Source: Halobellus sp. MBLA0158
Lineage (GTDB): Archaea > Halobacteriota > Halobacteria > Halobacteriales > Haloferacaceae
Assembly (NCBI RefSeq): GCF_041477585.1
Contig: NZ_JBGNYA010000001.1
Span: forward strand, 2,666,001 to 2,730,000
Direction: 5' to 3'
DNA length: 64,000 nucleotides
The position numbers and the translations under genes are program-made. This document shows positions 25,280-34,140 of this stretch, one piece after another. Under the pieces are notes generated by a model, which made no database searches, was not told the origin of the DNA, and was given only the letters and a program-made list of their open reading frames with translations. Each line of letters starts with the position of its first letter. Positions within the stretch are counted from its first letter, which is position 1.

Positions 25280-25930
25280 ATGGGCGAACCGGACGGATCG
25301 GAGGGGTCCGGCAGGGACGACCGCGAGCCGACGGTCGCGATCGAGCGCCCCGACGTCTCCGAAGTCGATGCGCTGGTCGATCTGTGGATCGCGCTCGCGA
25401 CCGGCCAGCGCGCCCACGACTCGCATCTCCTGCCCGAGGCGAACCGGGCGACCGTCCGCGACACGCTGGCGCGGCATGCCGTCACCGGCGGTGTGCAGGT
25501 GGCGCGCCGCGACGGCGAGATCGTCGGCTTCGTCACGTTCGGCCCCGAGGAGGGTGCCTACGAACAGGACGTGACGCGCGGCGTCGTCCGCAACGTCTAC
25601 GTCCGCCCCGCGTACCGGGGCGAGGGGATCGGCGCCGAACTGATGGACGTCGCCGAGTCCGCCCTGGAGTCGGCCGGCGCGACGGTGGTCTCCCTGGAGG
25701 CGATGGCGGCGAACGAGCGCGCTCGCGCGTTCTACCGGGAGCGGGGGTACGCGCCGCACCGGATCCAATTCGAGAAGGCGGTCGGAGCCGAGGGAGCCGA
25801 CCCGGACGGCGAAACCGACACCGACAGTCGGGCGTCCGACTCGGAATCGGATTCGGACGCGGGCTCGGCCCCGCCCCCGTCTCCGAATCCGGCCGCCGAG
25901 GAAAACGACACACACTCAAAGGAGGACTGA
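25280..25930 (+). CDS. GNAT-family N-acetyltransferase with acidic tail
   Basis: 216 residues. The acetyl-CoA site is VVRNVYVRPAYRGEGIGAEL at about 109-128 (Q/R-x2-G-x-G/A loop RGEGIG), preceded by beta strands GGVQVARRDGEIVGFVTFGP and followed by AMAANERARAFYRERGYAPH. The last about 45 residues are a low-complexity acidic Asp/Ser tail, unusual for the fold but common in haloarchaea. The substrate is unknown. It ends 14 bp before tRNA-Thr and appears to be the last chromosomal protein gene before the prophage. Confidence 0.85.
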   Translation: MGEPDGSEGSGRDDREPTVAIERPDVSEVDALVDLWIALATGQRAHDSHLLPEANRATVRDTLARHAVTGGVQVARRDGEIVGFVTFGPEEGAYEQDVTRGVVRNVYVRPAYRGEGIGAELMDVAESALESAGATVVSLEAMAANERARAFYRERGYAPHRIQFEKAVGAEGADPDGETDTDSRASDSESDSDAGSAPPPSPNPAAEENDTHSKED

Positions 25931-25944
25931 GTAGGTCCGCCCGC

Positions 25945-26018
25945 GCCAGGGGAGCATGGGCGGTTCATGCACTCGACTTGTAATCGAGACTTCGTGGGTT
26001 CAAATCCCACCCCTGGCT
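25945..26018 (+). tRNA. tRNA-Thr (anticodon UGU), likely prophage attachment gene
   Basis: 74 nt. Acceptor GCCAGGG pairs with CCCTGGC, discriminator T. The anticodon stem CTCGA/TCGAG holds loop CTTGTAA, anticodon TGT. The T-arm is GTGGG-TTCAAAT-CCCAC. CCA is not encoded. Prophage-like genes start within 100 bp of its 3' end, so it is the probable integration site, but no second copy of its 3' end is present up to 64,000. The 93 bp between the tRNA and the first prophage gene show nothing clear. Confidence 0.93.
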
Positions 26019-26111
26019 CGTAACAAATTGTTTACACATCTATCGGCGTGACACTGTCGCGCCGGCGCCGTCACTGAGCACTTCTCCGAGTTCTCGGGAG
26101 GTGACGGCCTG

Positions 26112-26336
26112 ATGAACCCCGACCGCCCACTCCGGGGCGATGGGGACGTTGGTGTCGAGGTGACGAAAGGTTGCGGCTGTCTCAGCTGCACCGACGACGC
26201 TGTCGCGGTGATCAGGCATCCCGAATACGGCCGGCGGACGGTCTGTGGCGCGCACATCAACGGGTACGACGTCGTGGAGTGGCTGGTCGCGCGCGACGAG
26301 ATCGACGGCGACCAGGAGGTGACTACCGGTGACTGA
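26112..26336 (+). CDS. Small Cys/His prophage protein
   Basis: 74 residues from ATG 26,112. It contains GCGCLSCTDDAVAVIRH and VCGAHINGYDVVEWL, a Cys-x-Cys-x2-Cys...Cys-x2-His arrangement compatible with one zinc site. First gene of the prophage; it overlaps the next start by 8 bp. Function unknown. Confidence 0.65.
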   Translation: MNPDRPLRGDGDVGVEVTKGCGCLSCTDDAVAVIRHPEYGRRTVCGAHINGYDVVEWLVARDEIDGDQEVTTGD

Positions 26337-26847
26337 CGGCGCCGACGTCACCGCGGAGGACGCCCTCCAGGTCGCTCAGCGCGCGCTCGCGAAGGTCAAC
26401 GATCTCGAAGGCGAACTTGAGGAGCTGCGCGCCGAGCACGAGGGGACCGTCGAGGAGTTGACCGCGCTCCGGTTGCGGACCTCCGAGTACAGCACCGACC
26501 GTCCCTACGACCAACTCACGCGCGACGAGAAGATCGGGATGGTCCGCGAGCACGCCTTCGAGAAGGCTGACGACGCGACGAACGGTCGCGCGCGGCTCGT
26601 CTGGGATGATATCAAGTGGTCCGTATTCGACGGCGAGCCCTCGCGTGGGCACTGCTACGACCTCCTGCGTCTCGCCGCCGGTACCGACGAGAACAGCCAG
26701 CGCGACATCCACGACGGCGCCGTCGGTTTTCGCTACCGCGACCCCGACGACGGGACGATCCACCTCGCCGTCGACGCGGATCTGGCGAAACGCCACCGGC
26801 AGTCTTTCGCCGCGAATAAGACGCGCTCCGAATCGGGGGTGCGCTAA
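26329..26847 (+). CDS. Prophage protein with N-terminal coiled coil
   Basis: 172 residues from a GTG start inside the previous gene's end (TDGADVTAEDALQVAQ). Residues about 9-45 are a coiled coil (VAQRALAKVNDLEGELEELR). A helical C-terminal domain (YDQLTRDEKIGMVREHAFEK to HCYDLLRLAAGTDENSQRDI) could be a winged helix. By position it may be a repressor-like or replication regulator upstream of MCM. Unrecognised family. Confidence 0.65.
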   Translation: MTDGADVTAEDALQVAQRALAKVNDLEGELEELRAEHEGTVEELTALRLRTSEYSTDRPYDQLTRDEKIGMVREHAFEKADDATNGRARLVWDDIKWSVFDGEPSRGHCYDLLRLAAGTDENSQRDIHDGAVGFRYRDPDDGTIHLAVDADLAKRHRQSFAANKTRSESGVR

Positions 26848-27026
26848 CCGTGTCTCATCTCGGTGGAAAACCACCTCCGATTGAATTAGGGTAAAATTCG
26901 GTTGTGTTGAGGGCTGTAAGCAACGGTTCGGTAGCCGTGGGTACGTCGTCTCCGGCGTCGTCTCGGCGTCGGTATCGGCGGGCTGACGGCCACCAGATCG
27001 TCTTATTCGCGGCGAAAAACGAGACG

Positions 27027-29168
27027 ATGCACGACACCCACGCCGGGGCAGATTCCCTGGCCACGGACAACCCGATCGCACAGTTTGCCCGGTTTTACCG
27101 GCGCTACTACCACGACGAGGTGGGGCGGCTCGCCCAGCGGTACCCATCGGAACAGCGGGCGATCCACGTCGACTATGGCGACCTGTTTGCATTCGACCGG
27201 GGGCTCGCAGAAGACTGGCTCACGAAGCCAGACGAGACCCACCCGCTCGCTGACGAGGCCCTGCTTGAGGTCGATCTCCCGGCGGACGTCGCTCTCAATC
27301 GTGACGACGCGCCAGCTGTGGAGGCGCGCCTCATCGAGCTCCCGGATGATCGCGTGTACTACCCCGGCGGCTACAGCCCGAGTGATATGCCGGGCGAGTA
27401 CGTCGGGATCCGCGGCGAGGTCGCGATGGCGACCGATGTCTACCCCAAGATCACCGACGCCGCCTTCGAGTGCCAGCGCTGCGGGACGATGACCTACATC
27501 CTGCAGGATGACGGCTACCAGGAACCTCACGAGTGCCAAGGCTGTGAGCGGAAGGGCCCGTTCCTAATCGACTTCGATCAGTCGGCCTTCGTCGACGCCC
27601 AGACGCTGCGGATCCAGGAGCCACCGTCGGTCGCTGGCGGCGAGGGCGCGACGATCGACGTCTTCGTCGAGGAAGATCTCGCCGGCCGCGCGGACACGGG
27701 CGACGAGGTCATCTTCTACGGGACACTCCATCTCCGCCAGACGGACGAGGATTCGGCGAAGTTCACGACCTATCTCGACGCTCGTGCCGTGGAGTTCGAG
27801 GAATCCTCGTCGGAGGATCTCGACATCACAGCCGAAGAGCGCGATCGGATCCACGCGCTTGCCGAGGGTGAAGAGGGTGACCCGCTTGCCCTGGCTGCCG
27901 AGGCCTTGGTCCCGAAGATCCGAGGGTACGATCACGTCAAGAAGGCGGCCATCCTCCAGCTCGTCGGCGGCGTCCACGTCCAGTACGACGACGGCTCTAC
28001 TGACCGCGGCGACATCCATATGCTGCTCGTCGGCGACCCCTCAACGGGCAAGTCCGAACTCGTCGACGCCGTCGAACGCGTCGCCCCACGGGCGGCCGCG
28101 GTCTCGGCCTCGAACACGGGCAAGGCCGGGATGACTGCCAGCGCCGTCCGCGAGGATTTCGGTGAGGCCGAGTGGACGCTCAAGCCCGGCGCGTTCGCCA
28201 AAGCAAACGGTGGGATGGTCTGTGTCGAGGAGCTCGATGACCTCGACGCAGAGAAGCGCGCGGCGATGCTGGAGCCGATGAGCAAACAGTCGATCGCCGT
28301 CTCGAAGGCGGGAATCAACACGAAACTGCAGACGCGCGTGGGTGTGATCGCAGCGGCCAACCCGAAGCACGGCCGCTTCGATCGCTACGAACCCGTCTCC
28401 GAACAGTTCGTGTTCGGCTCGGCCCTGATGAGTCGGTTTGATCTGCTGTTCACATTCGTCGATGAGCCCGACCCGGACGAAGACGAGGAGATCGCAGCCC
28501 ACATCGCCAGCCATCGGCGCCAGGGGAAGCTCGCGATGCGCGATGGAGCATCGTCGGCCGTGGATACGGACGCCATTAACGAATCGCCTGCCCGACTGAC
28601 GACCGATGAGTTGGAGGCTGATGACGGTGGCCTCCTGCGGAAGTGGGTCGCTCTCGCCTCACGAGCGCCGGCGCCGATCGAAGACGAAGACGCTCTCGAA
28701 GAAGCCCGCGAGCGCTTCGTCACGCTGCGGGGCGCAAACGGATACGACGCCGACGACCCAGTGCCGGTGACGTGGCGATCCTGGGAAGCCGTCCTGCGGA
28801 TCGCTGAGGCTGCCGCGAAGTTCGAGTTCTCCGAGACGATCGAGTCACGTCACTTTGAGATCGCGACCGAGCTCGCCGGCCAGTCGATGCAGGATATCGG
28901 GAAGAACGAAGAGGGAGAACTGGATGCGGACGTCGTCGAGACGGGCACCTCCAAAACACAGCAGGACCGCAAGAAGACGCTGGAGAAGCTCATCCGCGGG
29001 CTCGGTGACGAGGGCGAGGCCGTTGCCTTCGACGAGCTCTACGAGGAGGCTGCCGAGCACGACATCGATCAGGACACCGTCGACGAGGAGATCCAGCAGA
29101 TGAAGGATCGCGGCTGGGTGATCGAACCGAAGATGGGCGAGTCGGTCAAGTGGCTCGGGAGGCGGTAG
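27027..29168 (+). CDS. mcm: Virus-borne MCM replicative helicase
   Basis: 713 residues from ATG 27,027 (MHDTHAGADSLATDNPIAQF); the open frame upstream reads through Ser/Arg-rich non-coding sequence. The N-terminal MCM domain has zinc ligands C149, C152, C170 and C173. The AAA+ core follows: Walker A GDPSTGKS at 336-343, Walker B as VCVEEL with E401-E402 in place of the usual Asp-Glu, sensor-1 N445 in IAAANPKHGR, and arginine-finger SRFD at 469-472. A winged-helix C-terminus ends the chain. It would unwind virus DNA as a hexamer. It is the only recognisable replication protein, so polymerase and primase would come from the host. Confidence 0.93.
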   Translation: MHDTHAGADSLATDNPIAQFARFYRRYYHDEVGRLAQRYPSEQRAIHVDYGDLFAFDRGLAEDWLTKPDETHPLADEALLEVDLPADVALNRDDAPAVEARLIELPDDRVYYPGGYSPSDMPGEYVGIRGEVAMATDVYPKITDAAFECQRCGTMTYILQDDGYQEPHECQGCERKGPFLIDFDQSAFVDAQTLRIQEPPSVAGGEGATIDVFVEEDLAGRADTGDEVIFYGTLHLRQTDEDSAKFTTYLDARAVEFEESSSEDLDITAEERDRIHALAEGEEGDPLALAAEALVPKIRGYDHVKKAAILQLVGGVHVQYDDGSTDRGDIHMLLVGDPSTGKSELVDAVERVAPRAAAVSASNTGKAGMTASAVREDFGEAEWTLKPGAFAKANGGMVCVEELDDLDAEKRAAMLEPMSKQSIAVSKAGINTKLQTRVGVIAAANPKHGRFDRYEPVSEQFVFGSALMSRFDLLFTFVDEPDPDEDEEIAAHIASHRRQGKLAMRDGASSAVDTDAINESPARLTTDELEADDGGLLRKWVALASRAPAPIEDEDALEEARERFVTLRGANGYDADDPVPVTWRSWEAVLRIAEAAAKFEFSETIESRHFEIATELAGQSMQDIGKNEEGELDADVVETGTSKTQQDRKKTLEKLIRGLGDEGEAVAFDELYEEAAEHDIDQDTVDEEIQQMKDRGWVIEPKMGESVKWLGRR

Positions 29169-29169
29169 A

Positions 29170-29592
29170 ATGTCCGATAGCGCACTCCCGCCCGAGGGCT
29201 CGAAACGCCACTACCGGCGTGTCCTCGGCGTGATCCACAAGAATACGGGCCACGGGCGTCGGCCGATGTACGCCTCGCACGCACTGTGGACGAAACTCGG
29301 TGAATTCGCACTGAGCCGCTCGGAGGCCCGCTCGGCACTGAAGGCGGCGCGCGAGAACGACGCCGTGATCCGATGGAAGGATGGCGAGGGTCAACTCCGC
29401 TACGGGCTCACCCCCGACGGCGTCGATGAACTCCCCGACGCAACGATGCCGATCTACACGCCCGAGGACGTCGACGCGCTCCAGGCCGTGATCGAGAGGG
29501 AAGCCTCGCGCCCCGAGCACGATCAGAATCAGGACGTGATCGGCTGGGCGAACCAACACCTGCAGGCGATTCGGGAGGGCAGCGATGACTGA
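29170..29592 (+). CDS. Prophage winged-helix-like protein
   Basis: 140 residues, one base after the MCM stop. It has helices RRVLGVIHKNTGHGRRPMYA and SRSEARSALKAARENDAVIR followed by WKDGEGQLRYGLTPDGVDEL, a helix-helix-wing pattern. It probably binds DNA or MCM. It overlaps the next gene by 8 bp, so it is part of the replication operon. Confidence 0.65.
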   Translation: MSDSALPPEGSKRHYRRVLGVIHKNTGHGRRPMYASHALWTKLGEFALSRSEARSALKAARENDAVIRWKDGEGQLRYGLTPDGVDELPDATMPIYTPEDVDALQAVIEREASRPEHDQNQDVIGWANQHLQAIREGSDD

Positions 29593-30184
29593 AACCCAGA
29601 CCACCGTCAGCACCGACCACGTCGGGCCGATCATCTTCGGCCACGAGACCGCCCGCGATCAACTGCTCTCGGAGGGCCTCGTCGCGACGTTCCGTACCGG
29701 CGAGCGGACGACCGGCGAGACACACGCCCGCTGGGAGCGCACCGGCGAGAAGAAAGCCGACGTCATCGTTCGCCGGGTGTGCGAAACGGACCTCCACGAT
29801 ACGGAGGATTTGCCGTACTTCACCTTCGAAACGCTGGCGAAGTGGAGTGGCTTCGGCACGCCGGACGCGTGGCTGGAGGCGATCCGCGAAGTCCACGGCG
29901 ACGTCACGGAGGGCGTGATCTACGAGGTTGAACTCGTCGAGAACGAACTCCTCGCCTGCGTATCGTGTGAACAGCCGGCGCCGTACTGCGTCTGCGAGGG
30001 CGGGACGTGTCCCAACTGTCACGGGAAGGGCTTCATCATCAACTGCGTCGACGACCTCTGCCACGCGAAGGGCAGCTGTATGCACGGCGACAACAAGCCG
30101 TGTCCGCGGTGTTCGGACGGTCGTGTGTACCCGAAGCGCGTGCCGATCGACGATCTGGATCAGTCGGATGGGGGTGAGCCGTAG
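29585..30184 (+). CDS. ASCH/PUA-like protein with C-terminal zinc ribbons
   Basis: 199 residues. The N-terminal about 120 residues follow the ASCH layout: IFGHETARDQLLSEGLVATF, then RTGERTTGETHARW, a charged strand KADVIVRRVCETDL, helices TFETLAKWSGFGTPDAWLEA and the closing strand GVIYEVELVE. The C-terminal part carries about ten cysteines in CxxC pairs (ACVSCEQPAPYCVC, CPNCHGKGF, CPRCSDGRV), suggesting two zinc sites. ASCH folds bind RNA or modified nucleotides. Between MCM and the methyltransferases it may recognise modified nucleic acid, which is inference. Confidence 0.65.
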   Translation: MTETQTTVSTDHVGPIIFGHETARDQLLSEGLVATFRTGERTTGETHARWERTGEKKADVIVRRVCETDLHDTEDLPYFTFETLAKWSGFGTPDAWLEAIREVHGDVTEGVIYEVELVENELLACVSCEQPAPYCVCEGGTCPNCHGKGFIINCVDDLCHAKGSCMHGDNKPCPRCSDGRVYPKRVPIDDLDQSDGGEP

Positions 30185-31030
30185 ATGGCGCTTTCAGCGT
30201 TCCCTTACCCGGGCGGGAAAACAACGTACCACCAGGAGATCCTCAAGTACTTCCCGGACCACCGCCGGTACGTCGAGCCGTTCGGCGGCTCGGCGGCTGT
30301 ACTGCTGAACAAGCCGACGAGCTACATCGAGGTCTACAATGACCTCGACGATGACGTGGTCCACTTTTTCGAGGTCCTTCGCGATCGTCGCGACGAGCTC
30401 GAAGCGTGGCTGTCGAACGTCCCGTACTCCCGGTCGGTGTACGAGAAGTGGGTCAGCGAGTTCTACGACGGCTACCGTCCCAGCGATGACGTCGAAAGAG
30501 CGGGAAAGTGGTTCTACCTTCGGTTCTCGCAATTCAACGGCTCGCTGGACCGCCGCAACGGATTCAAGACGGGCGGGAAGCGCAACGAAGCCCGCTCGTT
30601 CCGCGGGAGCATCGACGATCTCGACACGATCGCCGCGCGACTCCAGGAAGTCACGATCGAGTGCCAGCCGTACCAGGACGTGCTCGACCGCTACGACCAC
30701 CCGGACACGCTGTTCTACCTGGATCCACCGTACTACCAGACGAACAGCGATCGCGACCACTACCGCGTCGGCGGCGACTTCGATCACGAACGCTTCGTCG
30801 ACGAACTCCGCGATCGCGACGGGTGCTGGATCGTGTCCTATGGTGAACTCCCGCCCGGGCTGGAGGACCTCGCGACGACCGTTGAGACATACAGAGCGAT
30901 GTACTCGATGTCCTACGACGACGAGCGGAGCGAAGCCACGGAAACGCTCGCGATGAACTTCGATCCTGACGAGGAGCCGGAGTTCGTCCCAGCGAGACAG
31001 TCGCGTCTTACCACGGGAGGCAACCGATGA
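30185..31030 (+). CDS. DNA adenine-N6 methyltransferase, Dam/D12 class
   Basis: 281 residues. Alpha-class order: SAM motif FPYPGGKTTYHQ (about 6-17) and VEPFGGSAAVLLNKP, then catalytic DPPYYQT in TLFYLDPPYYQTNSD. The middle (FYLRFSQFNGSLDRRNGFKT) is the helical target-recognition region. It would methylate adenine in virus DNA, as protection from restriction or as a timing mark. There is no partner nuclease. It overlaps the next gene by 4 bp (ATGA). Confidence 0.92.
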   Translation: MALSAFPYPGGKTTYHQEILKYFPDHRRYVEPFGGSAAVLLNKPTSYIEVYNDLDDDVVHFFEVLRDRRDELEAWLSNVPYSRSVYEKWVSEFYDGYRPSDDVERAGKWFYLRFSQFNGSLDRRNGFKTGGKRNEARSFRGSIDDLDTIAARLQEVTIECQPYQDVLDRYDHPDTLFYLDPPYYQTNSDRDHYRVGGDFDHERFVDELRDRDGCWIVSYGELPPGLEDLATTVETYRAMYSMSYDDERSEATETLAMNFDPDEEPEFVPARQSRLTTGGNR

Positions 31031-31689
31031 GCGACCTCACCGACTTCGGCGGCGGTGTCGAACAGCCCGACGACCACGACGACCACACCGACGATGCAAG
31101 TGAAACCGCGGGGCGGAGCTACCCGAACGGCCGCTGTCCAGCCATCGCCGTCGGCTCCCGAAAGCGGTGCCGCGCCCCCGTCTCACGGATGAAAGCCGCC
31201 GGCGAGTTCTGCGGGACCCACGGCCGCCAACGGGACCCGTGGACGATCCACGATGACCCCGAGAAGCTGATCCTCATCACAGGCGAGCTGGACGCGCTGT
31301 CGCTGGCCGACCTCAATCCCGACGGGGTCGACTTCGATCTCGACCGGATCCGCCAGGCCGTCGCGGCGGTCACAGACGACATCCCGGCCTCGGACCTTCT
31401 CCCGGACGAGCTCCACGTCACCGAGTCGGGGCTGTGGATCCCGCCCGCACTCCGGTCGTTCACGTCCCAGGTGGTGTTCCGGACGCCGCGCTCGACAATC
31501 CAGCACTTCGAGTCGGGCAGTGGTGGCCTCGATGCCTACTACGGGCTAATCGACGAATCGGACTTCGGTCCCGCCGACGAGTTCCGCGACCCGAAGAACC
31601 CGGAACTCGCTCCGGACCGCGTGTCAATCAAGCCGCAGGGCGAGGAGTCACTGACGTTCTCCGTCGATCTGGAGGGCGACGATGAGTAA
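31027..31689 (+). CDS. Prophage protein with zinc-binding N-terminus, unknown
   Basis: 220 residues. After an acidic His/Asp-rich leader come CPAIAVGSRKRCRAPV and GEFCGTHG, a Cys-x10-Cys...Cys-x2-His set like small 'CxxxxxxxC-CGxH' domains seen near restriction and methylase genes. The rest is acidic and helical without motifs. It overlaps both neighbours, within the methyltransferase operon. Confidence 0.6.
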   Translation: MSDLTDFGGGVEQPDDHDDHTDDASETAGRSYPNGRCPAIAVGSRKRCRAPVSRMKAAGEFCGTHGRQRDPWTIHDDPEKLILITGELDALSLADLNPDGVDFDLDRIRQAVAAVTDDIPASDLLPDELHVTESGLWIPPALRSFTSQVVFRTPRSTIQHFESGSGGLDAYYGLIDESDFGPADEFRDPKNPELAPDRVSIKPQGEESLTFSVDLEGDDE

Positions 31690-32272
31690 CGACCACATCG
31701 GCGCCGGTGCCCAGGCCACGCCGGAGCCGCTGATCATCCCGCTCGAAGAGTGTCACACTGATGCGGCGAAACGTCTCTGGAGTGAACGCTTCGAGTGCGA
31801 TGACGAGAAGGCCGACAAGTGGCTGTACAACGCCCGCATCGACACCGACTACGTCACGCAGGGCTTCGTCGCGGTCGACCGCACCCAGGTCGTCGGATTC
31901 GGAATTGCGGCTGTCGGCTCCGCCGAGTATGCGAACAACTACGTCGGCGACGCCCTCGATCTCGACGTTCCGGATCCGACCGGAATCCTCCACATCTTAG
32001 TCGTCGACGCGGACTACGAGGGCCAGGGCATCGGGACGGAGCTCGTGAAGTGCCGGCTGCAGTGGCTCGCGACCACGGACGCCGAAACGGTGATCGGGAC
32101 GGCCTGGCACCGCGAGACCCACCACGACAGCCGCGCACTCTTCGCGAAGTTCGGCTTCGAGCGGGTCGCGACGATCGAAGAGTACTACCTGAAAACACAC
32201 GGCCACACCGACTGTCCGGATTGCGAGGCCGAGTGCCGCTGTGATGCGAGTGTCTGGAGGCGAGACCAATGA
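31682..32272 (+). CDS. GNAT acetyltransferase with C-terminal zinc ribbon
   Basis: 196 residues. The acetyl-CoA motif is TGILHILVVDADYEGQGIGT followed by ELVKCRLQW (about 100-128), and the AHDSRALFAKFGFERVATIE-like segment closes the fold. The extra C-terminus CPDCEAECRCDASVWRRDQ has four Cys and could bind zinc. Placement between two DNA methyltransferases is unusual; it might acetylate a modified base, a host protein or a toxin. Substrate unproven. Confidence 0.78.
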   Translation: MSNDHIGAGAQATPEPLIIPLEECHTDAAKRLWSERFECDDEKADKWLYNARIDTDYVTQGFVAVDRTQVVGFGIAAVGSAEYANNYVGDALDLDVPDPTGILHILVVDADYEGQGIGTELVKCRLQWLATTDAETVIGTAWHRETHHDSRALFAKFGFERVATIEEYYLKTHGHTDCPDCEAECRCDASVWRRDQ

Positions 32273-34140
32273 GCGACGACACGATCTACGGCGTTGATTT
32301 GTTCTGCGGCGCCGGCGGCTTCAGCGAGGGCCTCCAGCAGGCCAGTACGGACCTCGGCGTCGACGTCGAACTGGCGGCGATCAACCACTGGGAGCCCGCT
32401 GTCCAGACCCACGAGGCGAACCACCCCGACGCCCACCAGTACCACTCGAAGATCGAGCAACTCCACCCGCCGAACGTCGCCGAGGAACTCGCCGGTGAGG
32501 CTGACCCGGACATCGACCTACTCGTCGGCGGGCCCGAATGCACGCACTTCTCGCGAGCCCGCGGCGGCAAACCCGTCTCCGAACAAAAGCGGATGAGCCC
32601 GTGGCAGATCCTCGACTGGCTCGAAAAGCTCCGCGTCGACGCGTTCATCATCGAGAACGTGCCTGAGATCCAGGACTGGGGCCCGGTCGACGACGAGGGC
32701 CAGCCCGTGCGCGACGGCTCGATCTTCGATGCGTGGGTGAACGCGCTCAACCAGCTCGGGTATGCCGTCGACTGGACCGAACTCGTCGCCGCCGACTACG
32801 GCGACCCGACCTCGCGTCAGCGGTTCTTCATCATCGGGCGCAAGCACGGCCGTGTCACGTTCCCCGAGCCAACTCACAGCGACGAGCGCGAAGAGCTCCC
32901 GGACTACCGGACGGCCGCGGAGATTATCGACTGGTCGGATCTCGGCGGCTCGATCTGGACGCGCGACCTCGACGACGGCCGCAAGACGCCCCCGAAGCAC
33001 TCCACGATGCAACGGATTGCGGAGGGCCTCCGCCGGCACTGCGGCGACGCCCTGGATCCGTTCGCTGACGTCCTCGAAACGCTGGGGCGTGAGGAGATTC
33101 GACAGCTCAGATCGGAGCGCGTCGTCCCGGCACACCACGCCGCGACCGTCGCCGATGCCGTCGACGAGCCGTTCCTGGTGCCGGTCGGAGGTGCCACGAC
33201 GGCGACGCCGTGGATCCAGAAGCACAAGAAAAACAGCCCGTCGCAGGACGTCGCGACGCCGTTGCACACGATCCACGCGAACGGGAACCACTTCGCCCTC
33301 GGAACGGCGACGACACACCTGCTCCGCCAGCAGGACGGCGCTCACCCAGTCGACATCCGCGAATCACCGGTCCCGACGATCGCGACGCGAGGCGGCCACG
33401 CGATCGTGACGACCGAGACGGTGCCACTCATCGAGCCGAAGAACGGCCGGCATCGAGGGCTCCACAGCAACCCGCTATATCCGGCGGCCGCCCGGCCGAT
33501 CCACACGATCACGGCGGACCCGCGGGCGAAAATCGTCTGCCCGTCGCTGATCCGCTACTCCCACGGCGGCGCGACGCTGGACCTCGACGAGCCGATGCCG
33601 ACGATCGCGACCGAGCGCGGCGGCGTCTTCGCGCTCGCAGCGCCGTATCTCTGCCCGCTGTACAACGGCCGCGAGGGCCAACGCCCACGGACCCGCGCGG
33701 TCGACCGGCCGCTGATGACGGTCACAGCCTCGAAGAGTCCGGCCGCGGTCACGACGCCGCTCGTCCAGCCGTTCCTCGACGACTACGAGGGCCCGCCGAA
33801 GGCCCTCGACGAGCCGCTCGGCACGATCACGAGTCGCGACCGGTTTGCCTTGGTGATTCCCGAGCTGTGGCCGTGGGGTATCGATATCCGCTATCGGATG
33901 CTCCAGCCCGCCGAACTCAAGCAGGCGCAGGGCTTCCCAGCGGACTACGAGCTCGTCGGCACCAAGACCGACCGGACCAAGCAAATCGGTAACGCGGTTC
34001 CGGTCGGGCTCGCGAAAGCGCTGTGCAAGCACGTGCTGACTGCCGAGGATCCGAGCCTCGCGACTTACGGCGGCGGGCTGGCTGACGATCCGGACGCCGA
34101 CATCCCGTCCTACGAGGAGGTGAGCGCGACCGATGACTGA
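32269..34140 (+). CDS. DNA cytosine-C5 methyltransferase with repeated target-recognition region
   Basis: 623 residues. Motif I GVDLFCGAGGFSEG (about 8-20), motif IV GGPECTHFS with nucleophile C91 (the usual Pro-Pro-Cys reads Pro-Glu-Cys), motif VI IIENVPEI (about 127-134), motif VIII QRFFIIGRK. The final motifs (YRMLQPAELKQAQGFPADY, then TKQIGNAVPVGLAKAL) close the fold. The chain is about 200 residues longer than a minimal enzyme because about 300-550 hold six tandem units of the type PxxTIxxxxxFALVxPxL. It overlaps its neighbours by 4 and 8 bp. Likely protects virus DNA. Confidence 0.93.
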   Translation: MSDDTIYGVDLFCGAGGFSEGLQQASTDLGVDVELAAINHWEPAVQTHEANHPDAHQYHSKIEQLHPPNVAEELAGEADPDIDLLVGGPECTHFSRARGGKPVSEQKRMSPWQILDWLEKLRVDAFIIENVPEIQDWGPVDDEGQPVRDGSIFDAWVNALNQLGYAVDWTELVAADYGDPTSRQRFFIIGRKHGRVTFPEPTHSDEREELPDYRTAAEIIDWSDLGGSIWTRDLDDGRKTPPKHSTMQRIAEGLRRHCGDALDPFADVLETLGREEIRQLRSERVVPAHHAATVADAVDEPFLVPVGGATTATPWIQKHKKNSPSQDVATPLHTIHANGNHFALGTATTHLLRQQDGAHPVDIRESPVPTIATRGGHAIVTTETVPLIEPKNGRHRGLHSNPLYPAAARPIHTITADPRAKIVCPSLIRYSHGGATLDLDEPMPTIATERGGVFALAAPYLCPLYNGREGQRPRTRAVDRPLMTVTASKSPAAVTTPLVQPFLDDYEGPPKALDEPLGTITSRDRFALVIPELWPWGIDIRYRMLQPAELKQAQGFPADYELVGTKTDRTKQIGNAVPVGLAKALCKHVLTAEDPSLATYGGGLADDPDADIPSYEEVSATDD

